Source of the DNA: Centroberyx gerrardi
Taxonomy: Eukaryota; Chordata; Actinopteri; Beryciformes; Berycidae
Direction: 5' to 3'
Assembly (NCBI RefSeq): GCF_048128805.1
Contig: NC_135997.1
Span: forward strand, 5,892,116-5,956,115
DNA: 64,000 nt
A program made the position numbers and the translations under genes. This document shows, one piece after another, positions 42,296 through 64,000 of this stretch. Each line of letters starts with the position of its first letter. Position 1 is the first letter of the stretch. The notes under the pieces were generated by a model. The model made no database searches and was not told where the DNA came from. It was given only the letters and a program-made list of their open reading frames with translations.

Positions 42296-45200
42296 GTAAG
42301 GCGACGGTTCCCTATGGTGCAGATTGGGACGGTTGTTACAAGAGGGAGTGCTGCTATTTGGCTGTTTGGCTGCTATTCCAGAAGCCAAACATTATCTCAG
42401 GCTCAAGGGGAAAACCAGGCTAGAAATAGTATGCTGGAGCCACTGCTGTAATAAAATAGCATGACACTGCCCATAGACAGTAGGTTTTTTAATGAAATCA
42501 TTCTTTTTCTGTTCGCTTTATCTATACCATCACATCTGCTCTTCTCTTCTCTTCTCTTCTCTTCTCTTCTCTTCTCTTCTCTTCTCTTCTCTTCTCTTCC
42601 TTCCTTCTTTCCTTCCTTCCCTTCCCTTCCCTTCCCTTCCTTTCCTTTCCTTTCCTTTCCTTTCCTTTCCTTTCCTTTCCTTTCCTTCCCTTCCCCTCCC
42701 TTCTCTCTCTCTGTCTTTCCCTGTCTGTTTTCCTCTTACAGTATCCAGGACATTTCCATCCTGTTCAACCTGATCATTATTCTGTTGATGCTGTTTAACA
42801 CCTACGTGTTCCAGGTCGGCCTGGTGGCCATATTACTGGAGCGATTTAGAGCTCTCCTAATGCTCTCTGCACTATATTTGACCCTCAGCATCATCCTCCA
42901 CACCTGGATTACGGTATGTACGTGCAGAGATGGGCAAAAATACATTAAAATGTATCTTGTTACAATTTAGAAATATTCCTTCCGCACATAATATCAAAGT
43001 GCTGTGTATTAAATAAAAATGAAAATGTATTTCGTATTTTCAAAACACTCAAAGGACATCCTTGAAAGAGTGACTCTGATGAGGAAACAAGATCCTCCAA
43101 ATCTGATAAAATCAGTTTATAAGGTGATTGACCAAAAACAAGATATGACACTGGGATAATTACGCAAACTGCCAGATGTCCAATTTCCTATTTCTGGCTA
43201 GGATAGAAAAATCTGAGTGTCTGAAAGCCCTTGAACACAACATCTTGCAACATCTTTTCCTTCAGTCTGATTCCAGCAATTCAATCAGAGGCTTTATAAT
43301 GTAGCCGTGATCAATTATTTATTTATTTTTACACTTGAATATACTCATCAGCCCACTATCACAGCATTGAGCTGTTCAGTATGTTCAAATACATGTAGTG
43401 GAAGTAGTGTAAGAGTTAATTGGCTTACATATTTATTAATACAGTAAATTACACAATGTAGTATTCATATTCATTGATGATTGGTTGTTAAGAAAAGCAA
43501 AGTGACCTTTAATGTTGTCTTTATCATCTTTGCAGAATCTCCGCTGGTTAAGCTCTAACAAATTTATTTGGACAGACGGACTTCAAGTGCTGTTTGTCTT
43601 CCAAAGAATTGGTAAGATTTCATGTTAAAACCTGTTTCTTCTTAATGGCAACCGAAAACATTTATTTTGAATGTATTTTCACCTTATCTAAACACAATAC
43701 CTGTTCAGTTTATATTGTCTTTCTTGAGCGTTGCTACAGACAAACTTGTGCAGATGATTTGTCTTATTACAAAATACTCTGATGTCAGTGTTTCAGAAAA
43801 AGCAGAGTTGTAATCTATGTATCATTATATTCTCGTTTACGTGTGAATTATTTATTCTGTTCACATCCTCCCTTGGATCAAATGAGAGAAGTAATCAAGA
43901 AGAGATTTTAGAGACAAACAATATTGGAGATTACTTTTGGAAGGCAGAGAAATGTCATGTTCCCAGTGTACAGGAGACGTAAAACAGAAAGATGACAGAG
44001 AAATAACTTTGATCAGCAAACAACAGAGCTTTTCCATTTTTGTTTGTCCTTAGTTGAATTTCAGAAGTAAGAGACAAAGTCTGCTGAGGCCTCATTTTAG
44101 TTTTTCCCATGAGCGAATATGTTTAGAAGAAGTGGGCTGAAAATACGATCTCATCTTGAATTCTGCTTTTTAAGTACACAGATTATACACAATTCTTATT
44201 CAATTTAAGGACAGAGTACAGCTGTATCAAGATCCATCCATCCTCTTGGTTTTCCGTTTACTTGAATGATCTCAGACGGCCATATGGGTGTGATTTTCAT
44301 ACACCTAAGCTCATTAGTGGATAAAAGGATTTGTCTGGTTCCTGTTGTTCTCTGCAGTTGATGTCTTATTATCCAAAGGAAAGTACCGGTGTTATAATGT
44401 TTTGTTTGTTTTGTCTCTGTATTTCCTCTGTTGCTTCAGACCCACCCAGACTGTTGCTCAGTGTGTAGAGAATGTTGTGAGAGATGATTCAGTGTTGCAT
44501 CACCAGCCGCAGTCAACACCTCATTCATTTTGAAACTCCACTACATTATGCCACTGTAGACTTCGGTTGTATTTCTTTTTATTTTGCACATAATTGCAAA
44601 TGCTGGTAAAGGTTGCCCACTTTTCTCTGTTTTTGCATGTTTTCTTCATTATCTTCCAAGTTCAACTGCATATGACCTTTCAGTCAACCTGATCTAGCGA
44701 CCTTGTTCAAAATCATAACAATGGAGCCATTCACTGTGAAATGGCCTATGAATAATGTAAGGTTGAAGGGGCATTAAGTAATTACCTCTGCCAGCAGAGC
44801 TGGAAGGAGGTTAGGCTATGTTTTCACCCATCTGTCTGTCTGTTTGTCAGCAAGATATCTCAAACAAGTTACAAACAGATTTGGCTGAAATTTGATGCAC
44901 AGATTGCCTTTCGCCCAATGATCAGTTGATAAGATTTTGGTGGTGATCTGGATCTGGTGTTTTCCACCATTAGACAATTTTCTTTTCATGTTCTGATGGG
45001 AAAGTCCAACATCCGGGACTTCAAAGTCAGCTGTTGAACAGTAAAACAGAAAATCAAACCTGGAAGACAAACAATAAACAAAAACATAAACCGTTACAGA
45101 GGCTGCAGCTATGCAAGTTGGACAATTGTTCAATTACTGTAAATAGTTGCTAGTGGGTTGCACTTTACCGAGTGCCTGACTGACGACCAAGAATGGCAAC

Positions 45201-45866
45201 AACATTGACAGCTCTCTGGCACAGCCTACGGTGGCCTGTAATTGACAAAAATAATTGAAATTCACAGTTTCACAACCGAACAAGGAAACTATAATTAGAG
45301 CAGAGATCCAACAGAAACATCTAGTGAAGAGATAATCTGACGCAAAGTAATACTGCTTTGTCATTTGCTTCTTTGGCTTGAGAACAAAATGTCTTGCGAT
45401 TCTGATTGCTCACTCATAGCACCGTCCTCTATCTTTGAGCAGTTGAAAATGTGAGAAGGTTGATGGAGCGGGGAGTTTTTGCTCCAAAACAGAGTATGGG
45501 TCAGAAATTGAGTTTTGAAAGCCAGAAATCTCAGCACCTGACCATGTAATTGTTGAGTCATTGGTATTGATCAACAACCCTAGCAACTCCCTGCAGTTAT
45601 ATTATGGTCATTTTTTGCTATGGGGCAGTACAAATCTTACTTAATGCACCTTTAAAATGAGAGAAATAACGTTAAAAAAGTGAAGACAAGTGTATTTTTC
45701 TTTAGGTTTTCGGTGTTTGTATCAAAACCTCTTAAATATTTTCCTCTTCACAGCTTCTGTGTTGTACTACTACTTCTACAAGCGGACCTCTGAGTACCTG
45801 GGCGACCCTCGCCTCTACGAGGATTCACCGTGGCTGAGAGAAGTCTTCGCCCGGACCAGACAGTGA
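42168..45866 (+). CDS. tmem138: TMEM138, complete coding region in 4 exons, apparent ACG start
   Basis: TMEM138 is a small multi-pass membrane protein of the ciliary transition zone; mutations in the human gene cause Joubert syndrome. Coding exons are 42168-42295, 42742-42913, 43536-43611 and 45754-45866. They join in frame to 162 residues, the human length. Family sequence is clear in every exon: [46 protein letters not shown] and YYYFYKRT. Four hydrophobic stretches are visible. The oddity is the start: where the family has ATG-CTG-CAG, this window has ACG-CTG-CAG (42168-42176), and the frame is open upstream only to a TAA at 42087 with no ATG. Either translation starts at ACG, or an upstream spliced ATG is used, or the base is a variant or assembly error. 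Confidence 0.93.
42536..42718 (+). repeat. Pentanucleotide polypyrimidine tract (TCTTC then CCTTT units)
   Basis: About 12 copies of tcttc are followed by ccttc/ccttt/cccttc units, then cttctctctc. It ends 24 bp before the acceptor of tmem138 coding exon 2 and is pure pyrimidine on the coding strand for over 150 bp. Confidence 0.95.
42742..42913 (+). CDS. tmem138: tmem138 coding exon 2 (residues 43-100)
   Basis: The acceptor cttacag follows a very long polypyrimidine tract, and the donor is gtatgt. The exon encodes [17 protein letters not shown], then [11 protein letters not shown] and [10 protein letters not shown]: two transmembrane segments and a loop. Confidence 0.95.
43536..43611 (+). 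CDS. tmem138: tmem138 coding exon 3 (residues 101-125)
   Basis: This 76-bp exon begins after ctttgcag, ends in phase 1 before gtaaga, and encodes [17 protein letters not shown] and VLFVFQRI. Confidence 0.95.
44786..44970 (+). repeat. Dispersed repeat, copy 2 (forward orientation, tmem138 intron)
   Basis: It shares ordered blocks with the reversed copy at 8055-8245, including tgtctgtctgtttgtcagca and gattttggtggtgatctgg. It lies in the last tmem138 intron. Confidence 0.65.
45754..45866 (+). CDS. tmem138: tmem138 coding exon 4 (residues 126-162 and stop)
   Basis: The acceptor is ttcacag. The exon encodes [19 protein letters not shown], then [16 protein letters not shown] and TGA. The 3'UTR probably runs to the poly(A) signal near 46187. 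Confidence 0.95.
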
Positions 45867-46186
45867 TCTGGTCTCACACTGTGCTGCAGCTGAACGGGGC
45901 CGAGTCAGATAGGTTCAACACTGAAGCACACACCATGCTATAGAGGCCAGAGCTAGTGAGGCACAGCGGATGGGCTTGATGGATCGTTGAGGACTGTGCC
46001 AAGATCTGGTAAGGCACTTTAGACTGACAGGACAGGTAAAGAGTACTGCTACTGTGAAGGTCTGGAGATATAGGACATGATGATCCATGATTTCATATTG
46101 TCTTGGTACCAGTCACCACATGCCCTCTTTTCTTTTACCTTGTAAATACTGTACATTCAAGAATATATTGAGATTGTTTTATACAA

Positions 46187-46192
46187 ATTAAA
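46187..46192 (+). promoter_or_regulatory. Likely tmem138 poly(A) signal (ATTAAA)
   Basis: ATTAAA lies 321 bp after the tmem138 stop and is followed within 15-30 bp by a GT-rich stretch (tgttgtgtccagtttgtttg). A later AATAAA at 47251-47256, followed by TGTGTT, could serve a longer form. Confidence 0.5.
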
Positions 46193-49100
46193 GACTCTCC
46201 ATGTTGTGTCCAGTTTGTTTGCCTTGTCTGCACTGACCAGGTTCAGCTGTGTCATGGCCTGGCTGGCTTACATCCAGCATGTCGACTGTCTGTATAAGAT
46301 CTGACTCAACTTGTGTGGTCTGCATCTGAGCCTGCAGTGTTTCACAATCTGGTAAAACTGGCTGAAAACTGCCAGTTTTTTCTATCTCCCAAGAAGCATT
46401 CTGTTTTAGTAGTTACAATTAAGATTATATTTTGTAATGCAAAAGATTTGGATAAGAATAACAGTGAAATTTCCAGCTGCCTTCTGTTTCTACATTTTCT
46501 TGCGCTAGTGTTGGAAATAATTCTGAATTCATGAAATGCAGCTGGCTAATCAATGAAGACCAAATCATATGAAGCCATGGCTTGTTCCAGGCTAATGGAC
46601 GCAAGGCACTCTTGGTTTTACAACCAAAAAAGCTGGAAAACGAGGAGGGTCAATTTCCTTGTCTGCTTTTACTTTGTACAAATCTTTCAAGATCTGGCAC
46701 TTCAGTCATAGAAATTAAACACAGTGACTGAAAAGTTTCTCTCAACGTTGGAACTCAAGAAGCCATACATAGCTTCACCCCAGTTTAATTCAACCACTAA
46801 AATCAGAGATGTCAGGCTTAACTCTTTGATACTGGGAGGTACAGCCACATCGTCATGTAGAATATATCAGGAGCAGAGGTGCAACCTTAAAATGTTGAAA
46901 TATCCATGGGCAGAAGAAAGGCGCCACACTCCATCTCTCGCCCTCTGTTTGATGAAAATCATCATTGCTGAAACGCAGATATTTTTAACTTTAACATAAA
47001 CTAAGTTTAACTTAATTTAACTTTAACTTTGGGATTGGGAGTGTGGTGCCTATCTGTTGTCAGATTGCACCATTAGTAATTTATTTCACTGATGTTATTT
47101 CATTCACATGTTATTGTTTTGTCTTTCTTCTGTTTTCTGAAATGATTGAATTTGGGTTATCAGACAGAATGCCTTGTGAAAGTTTTGAAATGTATCTGTG
47201 TGAAATGTGTTTTGTGTGTACAAATGGTTTACATTTTTTTGTTTTTGTACAATAAAGGAAACCAGGATGGTGTGTTACACACTGCTGCCTGTGTTGTTTC
47301 TCAGTGTTTCCAGGCCAGAAGACACCATCAGTAAATCCTGTCACTGTTGAATGCACAGCCTTCTCAGAAACAATATTTCAATTTCTGCATGACTCCCAAA
47401 CCGATGCACAGTGTTGTCCTTTTGTAGTTAATTTTTATTAAACAGGCAAGTCATTTAAGAACAAATTCTTTATTACAATAATGGCCTGGCGTTGTCACTG
47501 TGGGCAATTGTACATTTTACCCTGTAAATGTGTACATTTACCCTGCAATGTGCACATTTCCAAAGGTAACTCTGGGCAAGGTTGTACATTGTCTGTTTAA
47601 TGTGGGAGGAAAACACTAATCACAGTGGCATTGCGTGTTCTGTACCTGAAGATCCTAGGCTGGAATTTAATCAGATTAAAGTATCAGCTGCCTATTGTTT
47701 ACTGATACTTTAGAGCTTCATTGACATGCTAATTAGCTTTATGGAGTTGGTTGATTCTTTAAAATCATTTGCACAATATTTAGAATGTTTTGGCGCATGT
47801 ATATCTATTTATGCAGGGATGAAATGAGTTCCATAATGCACTCACTGTTGGACTAACCTCTAAAATGAATCAGACATCAATTTCTTGGTCAGACAAGATC
47901 TGCAATGGGAGATCAGTTATGGGGTGGAAACCAATATGAAAGATTTCACTCTTCACAGACATTTGAATATGTGTTTCAGAATTTGATAGCTTACTGTTGA
48001 AATCTTTCACATAACTAAGTCGGGAGAAAATTAGAGTGATACTGAGTGCTACTCTAATTTTACCTCTTATTGTTGGAGTGAACGAAGAAATAGAAATCTA
48101 TCTCACTGATTTCACTCTTTTCAAGAAATGCAAAGCAGCACCTCTGATACCACTTTTTAGGAAAGTCAGAGTGAATACTTGCCATGGTATCAGTAGATCA
48201 ACAGGGGTCACTATACTCAAAGGAAACTTCAGGAAAAAAACATCAAAGTAACAAAGGGAAAATGATAAATAGGCTTAATCATTACCGATGAGACATGTTG
48301 CCAATACATTTTGATAAATATTTATGGTACAAGTTGTAAATCTCAGTGCTTTTTGATCATGTAGAGAAAATGGTTTCTCAGTTTCTTAACAAATGTAGAT
48401 ACTAAGCCGGGATTTTATTTTAGATGACCTCCTAAACCTGTTGGTGGTACAACACTTAATAATATTATGTATAATTTTTTAGTTGGATTCAGTGTCTCAC
48501 AAGGCAAAGAAAAAAAAAAAGAGAATCCTTCAAACTTGCACTCTTGCATTGGTCTGTGGATGACTTCTAAGGACAAAGGTTCAAAAGTGTAAGACATAAA
48601 AAATAAAAGTTTAAAAATGGAACTGAACCTGCACTTTCTCCAGACCATGAGCTCATATTACAATCTGACTTTTCCATTGAAGTAATATTATTTTAGATTA
48701 ATTACAAATATAAATCTTTGTATGTCCGATGCATTGCTACTTTTTTATTACACTTCCCTGAACAAGAGCTGATGAGAGTAATGTATACAATGTATGTGTA
48801 CCTTTTTTAAATTAAAATATCACATTCAACAAGTGAAATGGTGTAATATGATATATAATATAGGCTATGATAAGATGATAATATATGATATATATATATA
48901 TATATATGTACATAACTTTCAAATAGTCAAAACAGCACTTCAATGTATTTAGCCTATGTACAGTATGTATTGATATATGGTGTATTTTTTTACAGTATTT
49001 TTGTGATTTCTTGAACACTAAAATATTTTCATCAAGCATTTTCTATCAAATAATTTAACTTTGGTAATGCACATAAACATAATAATAAATTAGCAAATTT

Positions 49101-49200
49101 TTTGCAGCCCACTGATAGTCAATCTAAATAAAAGAGATGTATTTATATATATTTTTTATTAATTTATAATTTTTTCTCACTCGCCACTACGTGTTTTGCA
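46193..49200. other. Gap between tmem138 and ddb1; no gene seen
   Basis: This AT-rich interval holds a short SINE-like fragment (47436-47495) and a small TA repeat near 48890. I see no exon of CYB561A3, TKFC or TMEM216, which lie in this neighbourhood in human. Confidence 0.55.
47436..47495 (-). repeat. SINE-like fragment
   Basis: The string aggcaagtcatttaagaaca followed by aattctttatt and aatggcctgg matches a short, very common fish (notably salmonid) repeat motif in its reverse orientation. Only the end of the element is present. Confidence 0.5.
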
Positions 49201-49302
49201 CACTGGACTTTTAAACCAGCGGCCCTCCGCGACCACAGGGGGCGCTGTGAGAAATAATCCTGAGCTTGAACTGCGGCTGCCTAGCTAGCTGCTCAGCTAA
49301 CT

Positions 49303-49314
49303 ACTTCCGGAAGT
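49303..49314. promoter_or_regulatory. Palindromic ETS-type site in the ddb1 leader/promoter
   Basis: ACTTCCGGAAGT is a perfect palindrome of two CCGGAAGT cores, the ETS-family (GABPA/ELK) consensus typical of housekeeping promoters. It lies 76 bp before the ddb1 ATG, so it is near or inside the transcription start region. Binding is inferred. Confidence 0.5.
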
Positions 49315-49389
49315 TTTAATATCAATGGTGTTTTCACTTGTGCAAAACTAAAACACTCCTCCGGTGTTCAGTTTCTGTTTTTTTCAAAA

Positions 49390-63762
<14,373 letters not shown>

Positions 63763-63778
63763 GTACATACGTGCACTC

Positions 63779-63801
63779 CCACACACACACACACACACAC
63801 A
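63779..63801 (+). repeat. (CA)n, 23 bp
   Basis: A CA run between ddb1 exon 12 and the hAT MITE. Confidence 0.95.
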
Positions 63802-63803
63802 AC

Positions 63804-64000
63804 TAGGGCTGAACAATTAATCGAAATTTTATCAAAATCGCAATATGGCCTACTGCAATTTTCAAATCGCAGGAGGCGCAATATTTGTTAAAGGCGAAAT
63901 GTGTGTCAAAATACCATTTTAAATTAAATATTGTCGTGTTGCAGAGATGTCCTGGCCTACACATCATATTCTACAGACTTAAGAAAGCATCTTTGTTTGG
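63804..64000. mobile_element. hAT-type MITE, left part, cut by the window edge (ddb1 intron)
   Basis: The end TAGGGCTGAACAATTAATCG and following aaaatcgcaatatgg match the family at 53738-54115. It begins directly after a CA microsatellite. The right end is outside the window. Confidence 0.7.

Noticed and set aside
42461..42970. 169-codon frame across the TCTTC repeat and tmem138 coding exon 2
   Set aside because: The repeat part is intron; the clear family sequence starts only at the acceptor 42742.
49228..49248. Full CTCF binding site
   Set aside because: The AGGGGGCGC core is present but the upstream CCACC part of the consensus is out of register; only a partial match.

Overview
This window is vertebrate nuclear DNA, almost certainly from a ray-finned (teleost) fish. 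The evidence is split genes with canonical GT-AG introns, fish-like versions of three vertebrate genes, very dense CA/GT microsatellites, and several short inverted-repeat transposons of the kinds common in teleost genomes. The species cannot be named from sequence alone.

Layout. Positions 1-15999 hold no gene I can support; they contain microsatellites, homopolymers, MITE-like elements and two telomere-like tracts. On the minus strand, 33918 down to 16000 encodes a complete CD151-type tetraspanin in seven coding exons (253 codons), with a probable non-coding first exon near 37458. Its introns carry MITEs, a diverged segmental duplication, and a 5'-truncated LINE lying between two GA microsatellites. 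On the plus strand, 42168-45866 encodes TMEM138 (162 codons, four coding exons). Its first codon is ACG at the exact place where the family has ATG. Also on the plus strand, 49390 to the right edge holds the first twelve coding exons of DDB1, residues 1-470 of about 1140. DDB1 runs off the window.

The three genes are not one pathway. CD151 organises laminin-binding integrins at the cell surface. TMEM138 is a ciliary membrane/transition-zone protein. DDB1 is the adaptor of CUL4 ubiquitin ligases and a UV-damage sensor subunit. The close TMEM138-DDB1 linkage echoes human 11q12, but I see no TMEM216, CYB561A3 or TKFC coding exon between or beside them. This fits the view that the TMEM138-TMEM216 pairing arose later, in tetrapods.

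I found no undescribed gene system. The observations most worth checking are the ACG start of tmem138, a strong 73-nt pre-miRNA-like hairpin in cd151 intron 1, a three-copy unclassified dispersed repeat, a hAT MITE with a perfect 8-bp target-site duplication in ddb1, and two ddb1 donor sites with poor consensus that abut microsatellites. All exon joins were worked out by hand from reading frame, splice sites and remembered family sequence. No database or folding program was run.
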